5,317 bases of DNA. It comes from an uncultured Bacteroidota bacterium. Its GTDB lineage: Bacteria; Bacteroidota; Bacteroidia; NS11-12g; UBA9320. Shown here piece after piece: positions 1-5,317 of this stretch (the stretch's first letter is position 1; the number at the start of each line of letters is the position of its first letter). The notes under the pieces were generated by a model that was not told where the DNA came from, searched no databases, and was given only the letters and a program-made list of their open reading frames with translations. A program made the translations under genes and the position numbers. The stretch is from assembly GCA_913056425.1 (NCBI GenBank), contig CAJXLR010000146.1, forward strand, positions 1 to 5,317. The letters are read 5' to 3'.

Positions 1-604
1 AGAAAACTGACATCGCACGTAATACGTTTTTCGACACGATCACATCGACACGGTGATCCAATTTCTGATAGATCAAATGAACAACCAGCGCCACACCAAA
101 CCAGCCCACATAGTTTTGCAGGGGCGCTTCACCCCCAGTGAATTCCCAGAAATCGAAAGCCGGCGCAAGCTGTTCCAGAAGAACATCAAATAATACCATG
201 ATTCCGGCAGCTATCGCGGCTTTAAGCGAAAAATGCCATTTCGATTTACGTACAAACGATGCCGTGATAAACGTTAATAACGCCCAGTTGATGCCAATCA
301 TCCAAGGCACCCCTCCTACTTTGGGTCCGAGATTCGCACCATAACTATACGAGCCAAAAATGTATCCATATTTTACTCCAAGATACTCGGTAATCATACC
401 AAAGCTGAATGGCACCAGTAAGGCTAAAAGCGTTTTAGGATTAAAGTCGACCATCCACAGAAGTAATACAAATGAAACGAGTAAGTTGATCGGAGTGAGC
501 GGCAGAAAAAAATCAGAATACCCTATGGTTATTCCAATGATTCCACTCACCGTGAACAGCCAGACTAGAAAGACTGCCATTTGCCGTTTCTTATCGATAG
601 TCAT
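1..604 (-). CDS. cruF: CruF-type carotenoid 1',2'-hydratase (DUF422 membrane protein), 3' end cut by window edge
   Basis: The reading frame is open from an ATG at 604 to the left edge: 201 complete codons without a stop, so only a short C-terminal tail should be missing (family members are roughly 210-260 residues, from memory). The product is hydrophobic, with about six likely membrane helices (near residues 9-29, 36-54, 59-77, 99-118, 128-147 and 164-180). Conserved family features are visible: E73 with G76 and G80 before FGSYSYG (83-89), LGPK (92-95), GVPWMIGINW (98-107), D140, FWEF (152-155) and PLQNYVGW (161-168). The family includes CruF and bacterioruberin-type hydratases, which hydrate the terminal psi end of acyclic or monocyclic carotenoids in the membrane. 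The start overlaps the last 14 bases of the upstream desaturase gene, so the two are almost certainly co-transcribed and probably translationally coupled. No clear Shine-Dalgarno sequence precedes it. The family call is firm; exact substrate and regiochemistry are inferred. Confidence 0.85.
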   Translation of the reverse strand, partial: MTIDKKRQMAVFLVWLFTVSGIIGITIGYSDFFLPLTPINLLVSFVLLLWMVDFNPKTLLALLVPFSFGMITEYLGVKYGYIFGSYSYGANLGPKVGGVPWMIGINWALLTFITASFVRKSKWHFSLKAAIAAGIMVLFDVLLEQLAPAFDFWEFTGGEAPLQNYVGWFGVALVVHLIYQKLDHRVDVIVSKNVLRAMSVF

Positions 605-2069
605 CTGCAATTATTTCACTGGTTATTTTACCCGACATCATACACAAAGGTATGCCACCTCCCGGATGCACACTTCCACCGCAGAAATAAAGTCCTTTGA
701 TTGCCTTTGAAAAATTGGGATGTCTCAAGAACGCCGCGTTCCGATCGTTACTCGCCGCGCCGTATAAGCTTCCCTGAAACGAGCGTGTATTCGCTTCAAT
801 CCCACGTGGATCCAATACATGTGACTCGTGTATCAACGGTTCAATGTCGCGCTTTAACACCCGACTCAGCTTTCGAATTATCAACTCCTTTGATTTCGTG
901 ATGATGCTATCCCAATCTTGGCCGGTGTTGCCCGGCACATTAATCATCACGAACCAATTCTCATGGTTTTCAGGCGCATCTGATGCGTCTTCTTTCGACG
1001 TGATATTTATATAAATGGTTGGATCGGCTTGTAATTCTTTTCGGTTGAAAATGGCATCGAACTCTTCTTTGTAATCGTCGGAAAATACGATGTTATGCAA
1101 ATCCAGCTCAGGAAATGACCCGTTGATTCCCCAGTAAAAAATCATTGCAGAACTGGAGCGTTCCTGGGCTAATGTCTTTTCGGGTGCTGGCTGATCCTTT
1201 AGTAAATAGCGATACGTAGGCACTACGTCCATGTTACTTACAACAACATCGGCAACTATCGATTCTGTTGATGTCTCGATGCCTCTTACTTTCTTGTTCT
1301 CTATTCGAATGCGCTCGACATCTGTATCGAAATGCACCTCAACTCCTATATCTACCGCTAACTTGTACAATGCTTGGGCGATTTGGTGCATTCCTCCTTC
1401 AGGATAATACGTTCCGAAGAACTGCTCCAAGTGTGGAATCATGGTCATGATACCTGGAGTCTTGTATGGCGATGAGCCATTGTACGTGGCATATCGGTCG
1501 AAAAGTTGAACAAGTTTTTCGTTCTTGAAATACGTTTGATTGGTTTGATGCAAACTCGAAAACAAATTGAGTTTTGGTATGCTGATGATACCTCGAACCG
1601 TATCGAACGAAAGGTAGGTCTTTAACCGATGAAGTGATTTTTCGAGAAAAAGTGATGCCGTCGCATCAAACTTCAGCTTACTGTTGCTCATGTACCGATT
1701 AAGTGACCTTTCTGATTCCCCGAAAGTTTGGGCAGCTTGTGAGATAAACTCGTCTGTATCTCCGGAAGCGCTAAACCGAGTTCCATCTTCCCAGAAATAG
1801 TTGCAAACTGTTTTCTTTCGATGATAGGTCAGGTAATCCTTGGGGTTTTTACGGGCAGATTTAACCAGGTCATCAATATACTGCGGCATAGTAAACAAAG
1901 AAGGTCCCAAATCAAATCGATACGGTCCCAATTGAAGATCGGCCAGTTTCCCTCCCGGGTGACTGTTTCGCTCATAAACGGAGACCTCGTGTCCTTGTAT
2001 GCGCAAGCGCACCGCTGTACTCAGACCTGCGACTCCCGCACCAACCACTATTATCTTTTTACCGCTCAT
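591..2069 (-). CDS. crtD: FAD-dependent carotenoid desaturase, probably 1-hydroxycarotenoid 3,4-desaturase CrtD
   Basis: This complete 492-residue protein belongs to the phytoene desaturase (CrtI/CrtD/CrtN) flavoprotein family. The N-terminal dinucleotide-binding fold shows GAGVAG (residues 10-15), an acidic residue ending the second strand (E33) and HPGGKL (37-42). The C-terminal FAD-binding signature FCGGSVHPGGGIP is at 462-474. The segment FDLGPSLFTMP (52-62) resembles CrtD sequences as I recall them; Bacteroidota CrtI usually reads more like FDMGPSWYWMP. Overlap with cruF supports CrtD as well, because CruF makes the hydroxylated end group that CrtD desaturates at C-3,4. The reaction would give the extended conjugated end of myxol-, saproxanthin- or flexixanthin-like pigments at the membrane. 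The start ATG at 2069 lies just before the glycine-rich loop, the normal position. Length is typical. Family membership is near certain; CrtD rather than CrtI is a reasoned inference. Confidence 0.85.
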   Translation of the reverse strand: MSGKKIIVVGAGVAGLSTAVRLRIQGHEVSVYERNSHPGGKLADLQLGPYRFDLGPSLFTMPQYIDDLVKSARKNPKDYLTYHRKKTVCNYFWEDGTRFSASGDTDEFISQAAQTFGESERSLNRYMSNSKLKFDATASLFLEKSLHRLKTYLSFDTVRGIISIPKLNLFSSLHQTNQTYFKNEKLVQLFDRYATYNGSSPYKTPGIMTMIPHLEQFFGTYYPEGGMHQIAQALYKLAVDIGVEVHFDTDVERIRIENKKVRGIETSTESIVADVVVSNMDVVPTYRYLLKDQPAPEKTLAQERSSSAMIFYWGINGSFPELDLHNIVFSDDYKEEFDAIFNRKELQADPTIYINITSKEDASDAPENHENWFVMINVPGNTGQDWDSIITKSKELIIRKLSRVLKRDIEPLIHESHVLDPRGIEANTRSFQGSLYGAASNDRNAAFLRHPNFSKAIKGLYFCGGSVHPGGGIPLCMMSGKITSEIIADDYR

Positions 2070-2085
2070 CGTATGAGATAAGCAA

Positions 2086-2093
2086 CAATGTTA
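2086..2093 (-). promoter_or_regulatory. weak candidate -7 box for the crtD-cruF operon
   Basis: On the minus strand this reads TAACATTG, one mismatch from the Bacteroidota -7 consensus TAnnTTTG, and lies 16 bases upstream of the crtD ATG. I see no TTG at the usual -33 distance, so support is weak. The crtD and cupin starts are divergent and 72 bases apart, so promoters for both must lie in this short space or inside the genes. Confidence 0.25.
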
Positions 2094-2105
2094 CTTGTTT
2101 TTTGA

Positions 2106-2134
2106 TTTGTGATCTTTCGCGCATTGTATATTTG
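2106..2134 (+). promoter_or_regulatory. Bacteroidota-type promoter for the cupin gene
   Basis: TTTG at 2106-2109 and TATATTTG at 2127-2134 match the -33 (TTTG/TTG) and -7 (TAnnTTTG) elements described for Bacteroidota primary-sigma promoters, with a 17-base gap that is within the accepted range. The -7 box ends 7 bases before the ATG at 2142, so transcription should begin at or only a few bases before that codon. This supports 2142 as the translation start and argues against the in-frame GTG at 2109, which is part of the -33 element. Confidence 0.55.
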
Positions 2135-2141
2135 GTTACAC

Positions 2142-2501
2142 ATGAAATCAATCGACTTACACGAAAAGGCCAGAAAAATTAATAAACACTGGAGTCCGGG
2201 CATAATTGCTGAGCTCAATGGTCAGCATGTAAAGCTTGCTAAAATACACGGCGAGTTTGTGTGGCACGCGCATGAAAACGAAGATGAGCTATTCTACGTA
2301 CTGAAAGGTCGGTTTGATATGCACTATCGAGATCGTATTGAACCGGTTGAAGAAGGTCAGTTGATTGTGGTGCCTCGAGGTATTGAGCATAAACCTGTAG
2401 CTGAGGAAGAAGCAACCATTTTACTTTTTGAACCCGCTTCTACCGAGAATACGGGTGACAATCCCGGAGAGTTAACAAAGAATGAGTTGGATTGGCTGTA
2501 A
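2142..2501 (+). CDS. small single-domain cupin protein
   Basis: This 119-residue protein is one cupin beta-barrel. Motif 1 is clear: HAH at 42-44, E49 after four residues and G56 after six more, matching HxH-x4-E-x6-G. Motif 2 runs from G72 through P78 and G80 to H83. The metal-binding set H42, H44, E49 and H83 is complete; the asparagine that often ends motif 2 is A87 here. The final 20 residues are acidic and polar (ending NELDWL) and probably lie outside the barrel. There is no signal peptide or membrane segment, so it should be cytoplasmic. Members of this small Cupin_2 group mostly have no known reaction, and none is assigned. I chose the ATG at 2142 because the -7 promoter box lies just ahead of it; an in-frame GTG at 2109 would add 11 residues with no family match. 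It is divergent from crtD, and nothing ties it to carotenoid synthesis. Confidence 0.9.
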   Translation: MKSIDLHEKARKINKHWSPGIIAELNGQHVKLAKIHGEFVWHAHENEDELFYVLKGRFDMHYRDRIEPVEEGQLIVVPRGIEHKPVAEEEATILLFEPASTENTGDNPGELTKNELDWL

Positions 2502-2707
2502 TTAAATCCAACCTTCTGTAACGTTGGGTCGCTCGCTTTTCCACGTCTGATTCACCACAATATGGGTCAGTAAATCTGCCAGAGATTTAAGTATTATAAT
2601 ATGATGATGGTAGACGCAGAGGTTTCCCCCATGTAATAACCGACGACTATGGCGACGTTAAACACCAAAATCATCCAAAATTCCTGATCCTTAATTATGT
2701 TTTTCAT
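2502..2707 (-). pseudogene. remnant of a small membrane protein gene with lost middle (DUF6498-like)
   Basis: On the minus strand an ATG at 2707 opens a 37-codon frame that stops at 2594-2596. Its product begins MKNIIKDQEFWMILVFN and continues as one hydrophobic helix through GYYMGETSASTII. A second frame, reached by a -1 shift near 2600, reads IIILKSLADLLTHIVVN and then a polar tail ending VTEGWI, with its stop at 2502-2504. From memory, DUF6498 membrane proteins begin with a short stretch, an F/W and a helix ending N...YY, and end with a helix followed by K-(T/S)-L-A-D-x-x-x-H. The two pieces look like those two ends joined, with the helices between them missing and the frame broken. The second stop directly abuts the cupin stop (2499-2501), so the genes were tail to tail. 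Family identity is unverified. A real 37-residue membrane peptide is an alternative. Confidence 0.45.
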
Positions 2708-2815
2708 TGGCGGATGCTGTCACAATTATACTGACGAAATGACATTGTTTAGCCATATATACCCACAAATCACGATTGGTAAGCATTTTGAACATCGACA
2801 CAAAAAACGATTGCA
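2708..2815. other. 108-base leader between the remnant and htpG
   Basis: This gap must hold the htpG promoter if htpG is transcribed alone. I found no good TAnnTTTG box on the plus strand; TTTG at 2787-2790 lacks the TA half. No CIRCE-type inverted repeat (the HrcA operator of some heat-shock genes) is present. On the minus strand TATAATTG (2730-2723) is one mismatch from a -7 box and could once have served the remnant gene. No Shine-Dalgarno sequence precedes htpG; the bases before its ATG are A-rich, which is usual in Bacteroidota. Confidence 0.4.
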
Positions 2816-4627
2816 ATGCAAAAAGGAAAAGTATCAGTAAATACGGAAAACATCTTCCCCATTATTAAGAAGTTTCTGTACACCGATCACGAAATATTTC
2901 TTAGGGAGTTGATTTCCAATGCGGTAGACGCATCAAACAAACTGCGTGTTTTAGCCGCAAAAGGTGAGAAAACCGGTCAGACCGAGGATATGAAAATCAC
3001 GGTTAAACTGGACGAGAAGAAGAAAACGCTTACCATTTCGGACCAAGGAATTGGCATGACGGCAGAAGAAATCGACAAGTATATCAACCAGATTGCTTTC
3101 TCCGGAGCCGAAGAGTTTGTAGAGAAGTTCAAGGACGACAAAGACTCTGCGAACATCATTGGTCACTTTGGACTTGGTTTCTACTCGTCGTTCATGGTAG
3201 CCGACAAGGTCGAAATTGTTTCAAAAAGCTATAAGGAAGATACCGAATCCGCACACTGGGTATGTGAGGGCACGACCGACTTCAAAATCAAAAAAGGAAA
3301 ACGGAAAAAGCGCGGAACTGACATCGTTCTTCACATCAACGAAGAAAATGCCGACTTCCTCCAGACGTTTAAGGTTAGCGAACTGCTCAAAAAGTACTGT
3401 AAGTTCCTACCCATCGAAATTGAATTCGACGGCAACGTAGTAAACAACACGAATCCACTTTGGAAAAAGAACCCATCTGACCTAAAGGATGAGGACTACA
3501 TCGCTTTCTACAAAGAATTATATCCGTTCGCGGAAGAACCGTTGTTCTGGATCCACTTGAACGTGGACTATCCATTTAATCTCACGGGAGTCTTGTACTT
3601 CCCTAAGATTAAAAAGGATATCGACCCAAACCGCAACAAAATTCAGTTGTACTCAAACCAAGTGTTTGTTACCGACAATGTGGAAGATATTGTACCGGAA
3701 TATTTGATGTTGTTACACGGTGTAATCGACAGTCCGGATATCCCACTAAACGTTTCTCGTAGTGCGCTTCAGGCGGATGGCAACGTGAAGAAAATTACAG
3801 GTCACATCAGCAAAAAAGTTGCAGATAAGCTCAACGAACTTTACAAGAAAGATGCGAAAGACTTCGAAGCAAAATGGAGCAGCATCAACCTATTTGTAAA
3901 GTACGGAATGATTAGCGACGAGAAATTCTACGACCGCACGAAGAAAATCTGTCTGATGAAAGATGTGGATGGCAAACACACGATTTTGGACGACTATATC
4001 GAAGAAATCAAAGCCAACCAAACCGACAAAGACGGAAACACCATTGCACTTTACGCATCCAATCCGGATGAACAGTATACCTACATTCAGAAAGCACAAG
4101 ATCGCAGATACAACGTATTGTTAATGGACGAGTTGATCGATAATCACTTTGTGTCGAACATCGAGCAGAAGCTTGAAAAAGTTATGCTGAAGCGCGTTGA
4201 TGCAGACACCATCGACAAGTTGATTGACAAAGACGAGAAAGCTGAGTCTGTATTATCTGATGATGAGGTAACAAAACTGAAAGAAGGATTTGAAAGCAAC
4301 ATCGCTGATGACACGTTCAACTTCCAAACCATCAGTTTATCACCCGATGAAGATTTCTTAACCATAACACGTTCTGAGTGGGAACGCAGAATGAGTGAAA
4401 TGGGTAACATGGGCGGAGTGGCTATGTTCGGAGAAATGCCGGAAAAGTACACCGTGAGTATCAATACCAACCACGCGCTTGCCAAAAAAGCATTGGATAG
4501 CAAAGACGACGATCAAAAAGCGTTGATGGCGAATGCATTGGATTTGGCCAAACTGGCACAAAATCTATTGAAGGGTAAAGCGCTTAGCGACTTTATCAAA
4601 CGCCAGCAGTCTGCGCTAGTTGACTAA
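2816..4627 (+). CDS. htpG: molecular chaperone HtpG (bacterial Hsp90)
   Basis: This complete 603-residue Hsp90 is a cytoplasmic ATP-dependent dimeric chaperone that helps late folding and remodelling of client proteins, usually with DnaK. The N-terminal GHKL ATPase domain (about 1-215) has E31 and N35 in RELISNAVDAS, D76-G78-G80 in SDQGIGM, the lid SGAEEF (96-101), GHFGLGFYS (116-124) and the GT pair at 167-168. The middle domain supplies the catalytic arginine R315 in IPLNVSRSALQ. The C-terminal dimerisation domain ends in the amphipathic stretch LAQNLLKGKAL; there is no MEEVD tail, as expected in bacteria. The length is somewhat short against E. coli (624) and Bacteroides (about 680), within the family range. 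An unusual lysine/arginine run, KKGKRKKR (159-166), precedes GT where relatives tend to be acidic or mixed. The ATG at 2816 leads straight into the conserved start. It appears to be monocistronic. Confidence 0.97.
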   Translation: MQKGKVSVNTENIFPIIKKFLYTDHEIFLRELISNAVDASNKLRVLAAKGEKTGQTEDMKITVKLDEKKKTLTISDQGIGMTAEEIDKYINQIAFSGAEEFVEKFKDDKDSANIIGHFGLGFYSSFMVADKVEIVSKSYKEDTESAHWVCEGTTDFKIKKGKRKKRGTDIVLHINEENADFLQTFKVSELLKKYCKFLPIEIEFDGNVVNNTNPLWKKNPSDLKDEDYIAFYKELYPFAEEPLFWIHLNVDYPFNLTGVLYFPKIKKDIDPNRNKIQLYSNQVFVTDNVEDIVPEYLMLLHGVIDSPDIPLNVSRSALQADGNVKKITGHISKKVADKLNELYKKDAKDFEAKWSSINLFVKYGMISDEKFYDRTKKICLMKDVDGKHTILDDYIEEIKANQTDKDGNTIALYASNPDEQYTYIQKAQDRRYNVLLMDELIDNHFVSNIEQKLEKVMLKRVDADTIDKLIDKDEKAESVLSDDEVTKLKEGFESNIADDTFNFQTISLSPDEDFLTITRSEWERRMSEMGNMGGVAMFGEMPEKYTVSINTNHALAKKALDSKDDDQKALMANALDLAKLAQNLLKGKALSDFIKRQQSALVD

Positions 4628-4647
4628 GCTCTAAGTTGTAACAGTAA

Positions 4648-4665
4648 TAGGAGGTTTAGCTCCTA
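4648..4665. other. short perfect hairpin just after htpG
   Basis: TAGGAG (4648-4653) and CTCCTA (4660-4665) are exact inverted arms around a 6-base loop, 20 bases after the htpG stop. No T-run follows, so it is not a terminator alone. It sits directly against the larger hairpin and may protect the htpG mRNA 3' end or form one structure with it. Confidence 0.45.
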
Positions 4666-4720
4666 GGTCGAAGAATCTTCCAAACGGCTCAGGCCAGTAG
4701 TTGGAGGATTCTTCGCCTTT
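4666..4720 (+). terminator. long hairpin, likely htpG transcription terminator
   Basis: The arms 4669-4683 and 4701-4715 form a 15-pair stem (14 Watson-Crick pairs and one U-G) around a 17-base loop. With T4668 bulged, GG at 4666-4667 can also pair with CC at 4716-4717. The stem is followed by only three T residues (4718-4720), so termination may be imperfect or may work through the stem itself. Its position 41 bases after the htpG stop fits a terminator. The right arm ends in GATTCTTCG and the left arm begins with the complement CGAAGAATC, which look like pieces of a dispersed repeat. Confidence 0.6.
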
Positions 4721-4767
4721 AATATGTACGACTCAATGCTTAATTAGTCAAAGGGCTCAGAATGACG
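4707..4767. repeat. split, degenerate copy of a dispersed intergenic repeat
   Basis: GATTCTTCG (4707-4715) and GCTCAGAATGACG (4755-4767) lie in the same order and orientation as the two halves of a motif I remember from many environmental bacterial genomes, where GATTCTTCG is followed almost directly by CTTCGCTCAGAATGACG. Here about 39 bases separate the halves. The repeat identity comes from memory; what the sequence itself shows is only the two halves and the inverted copy CGAAGAATC at 4669-4677. Confidence 0.4.
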
Positions 4768-4771
4768 ATTG

Positions 4772-4792
4772 GAATATCGAATATCGAACACC
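4772..4792. repeat. tandem 7-base repeat, GAATATC twice plus a degenerate third unit
   Basis: GAATATC occurs at 4772-4778 and 4779-4785, followed by GAACACC at 4786-4792. A direct repeat CGATTG flanks the tract at 4766-4771 and 4792-4797. Such TTCGATATTC-type strings are familiar from Bacteroidota intergenic regions, though that is from memory. Confidence 0.5.
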
Positions 4793-4887
4793 GATTGCAG
4801 AAGGGCTTCGCAACAGACATATTAGTTCAATGAGTGAAACCCGTGAAGCTCGAGACCGTCTTTCTGACAGGCCAATGTTCTTGGTTT

Positions 4888-4928
4888 GTTAAACGCTAAT
4901 GGCAAATAGCAAACGGCTTGAGTTAAAC
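4888..4928. repeat. degenerate tract of 7-base units bounded by GTTAAAC
   Basis: Read in steps of seven, the sequence gives GTTAAAC (4888), GCTAATG (4895), GCAAATA (4902), GCAAACG (4909) and GCTTGAG (4916), then GTTAAAC again at 4922-4928. The three central units share GC(T/A)AA. The same 7-base period is seen in the tract at 4772-4792, so the two may belong to one class of short tandem heptamer repeats. Confidence 0.45.
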
Positions 4929-4947
4929 AATAAAAAAACGCAGTTGC

Positions 4948-4957
4948 CCATGCATGG
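4948..4957. promoter_or_regulatory. 10-base perfect palindrome, possible operator upstream of hicB
   Basis: CCATGCATGG is self-complementary and ends 82 bases before the hicB start. HicB proteins carry a DNA-binding C-terminal domain and commonly repress their own operon at palindromic operators, so this is a possible site. A 10-base palindrome can also occur by chance, and only one copy is seen. Confidence 0.2.
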
Positions 4958-5025
4958 ATCGCGCAAAGAATTAGGCACAAGGTAGTCAATAAAATATTAA
5001 AAGATTTGGATTTGAAATAATAATC

Positions 5026-5030
5026 AGGGA
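5026..5030 (+). promoter_or_regulatory. possible ribosome binding site for hicB
   Basis: AGGGA ends 9 bases before the hicB ATG, a workable Shine-Dalgarno position though an imperfect match. It stands out because neither htpG nor crtD has a comparable site. Confidence 0.3.
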
Positions 5031-5039
5031 AACAACGCT

Positions 5040-5317
5040 ATGTACAAATACGCCATCAATGTTGAATTAGATGATAATGACAGTTACCTGATCACTTGTC
5101 CGGATTTTCAAGAAGTGGTGACATTTTCTGAAGTCAAGGACGGTGACGATGGCATCGTGCATCACGCCACCAACGCGATTAATGAAGCCATCGCATCCAA
5201 AATTGACAGGTTTGAAGCCTTACCCATGCCATCAAAAGGCGATCGACTGATCGCTCCAGATACGCATTTGGTGCTGAAAGCGTTATTGGTGAAATTAATT
5301 CTGGAAGAAAACGTCAA
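5040..5317 (+). CDS. hicB: HicB-family antitoxin, N-terminal part, cut by window edge
   Basis: The frame opens at ATG 5040 and runs 92 codons to the right edge without a stop; full-length relatives are about 130-145 residues. The N-terminal partial RNase H-like fold shows MYKYAINVELDDNDSYLI, then TCPDFQEVVTF (19-29), a helix rich in alanine and asparagine (about 43-55, where relatives have eA..nA..A) and LPMPSKG (61-67), matching the P-x-P-S step of the family. LVLKALLVKLILEEN (77-91) corresponds to the lead-in to the C-terminal helix-turn-helix, which lies beyond the window. HicB proteins bind and neutralise the HicA mRNA-cleaving toxin and repress their own promoter. HicA usually precedes HicB, but nothing like it lies in the 412 bases upstream, so the toxin may be downstream or absent. 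The SD-like AGGGA and the family resemblance, strongest to proteobacterial and phage members as I recall, hint at transfer. The family call is fairly secure; function in a toxin-antitoxin pair is not shown. Confidence 0.8.
   Translation, partial: MYKYAINVELDDNDSYLITCPDFQEVVTFSEVKDGDDGIVHHATNAINEAIASKIDRFEALPMPSKGDRLIAPDTHLVLKALLVKLILEENV

Larger units (their letters stand above)
4716..5039. other. repeat-bearing intergenic region, no convincing gene
   Basis: No frame on either strand resembles a known protein. A 63-codon plus-strand frame from 4701 to 4892 begins inside the terminator stem and runs through the repeats, so it is most likely chance. The region holds the second half of the split repeat, two 7-base repeat tracts, a palindrome at 4948-4957 and an AT-rich stretch (4985-5025) that probably carries the hicB promoter. 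Two near-matches to the -7 box (AAGATTTG at 5001-5008 and TGGATTTG at 5007-5014) lie there, but neither has a -33 partner. No hicA-like reading frame is present. Confidence 0.5.

Noticed and set aside
138..710. Plus-strand frames of 68 and 116 codons opposite cruF and the crtD end
   Set aside because: They lie antisense to well-supported family genes and show no protein-like features of their own.
2109..2141. Upstream GTG start adding 11 residues to the cupin
   Set aside because: The GTG overlaps the likely -33 element and the added residues cover the -7 box, so they would probably not be transcribed.
2506..2529. Possible hairpin after the cupin stop (ATCCAAC with GTTGGGT)
   Set aside because: The stem is seven pairs including a wobble, the loop is 10 bases, and no T-run follows; it also lies inside the remnant gene. 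Too weak for a terminator call.
2701..2815. CIRCE or other heat-shock operator before htpG
   Set aside because: I looked for a TTAGCACTC/GAGTGCTAA inverted repeat and found none; no other clear operator is visible.
2951..4561. Several minus-strand frames of 60-119 codons and one plus-strand frame inside htpG
   Set aside because: All are shadows of the strongly conserved htpG coding sequence.
4701..4892. 63-codon plus-strand frame after htpG
   Set aside because: It begins inside the terminator stem, passes through the split repeat and the heptamer tract, and its product shows no recognisable domain; most likely chance coding potential.
1..5317. CRISPR array, tRNA, rRNA or transposase gene
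   Set aside because: No regularly spaced direct repeats of CRISPR length, no tRNA- or rRNA-like sequence and no transposase-like frame were noticed on either strand.

Overview
The window looks like a chromosomal segment of a Bacteroidota bacterium, probably a pigmented Flavobacteriales- or Cytophagales-type organism. This rests on the CruF/CrtD-type carotenoid gene pair, the character of HtpG, starts that lack a Shine-Dalgarno sequence and sit behind A-rich leaders, and a Bacteroidota-style promoter (TTTG plus TAnnTTTG) in front of the cupin gene. Assignment below phylum level is a guess.

Layout, left to right. Positions 1-2069, minus strand: a carotenoid operon segment with crtD (FAD-dependent carotenoid desaturase), whose 3' end overlaps by 14 bases the start of cruF (membrane carotenoid hydratase). 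cruF runs off the left edge. The two enzymes act in sequence at the acyclic end of a monocyclic carotenoid: CruF adds water across the terminal 1',2' double bond and CrtD then introduces a 3',4' double bond, as in the myxol, saproxanthin and flexixanthin pathways. Positions 2142-2501, plus strand: a small single-domain cupin, divergent from crtD, with a promoter so close to its ATG that the mRNA may be leaderless. Positions 2502-2707, minus strand: two short reading frames that together look like the two ends of a small membrane protein gene (DUF6498-like, from memory) whose middle has been lost. It lies tail to tail with the cupin, with no bases between the two stops. Positions 2816-4627, plus strand: a complete htpG (Hsp90 chaperone).

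Positions 4628-5039 hold no convincing gene but are structured: a small hairpin, a long terminator-like hairpin, pieces of what looks like a dispersed intergenic repeat (GATTCTTCG and GCTCAGAATGACG), two tracts of degenerate 7-base repeats, and a 10-base palindrome. From 5040 to the right edge is the start of a HicB-family antitoxin gene with no hicA in front of it.

Most of the window is ordinary core genome. The least explained parts are the deleted membrane-protein remnant, the repeat-rich gap after htpG and the hicB gene beyond it. I see no strong evidence for a new multi-gene system within these 5.3 kb.
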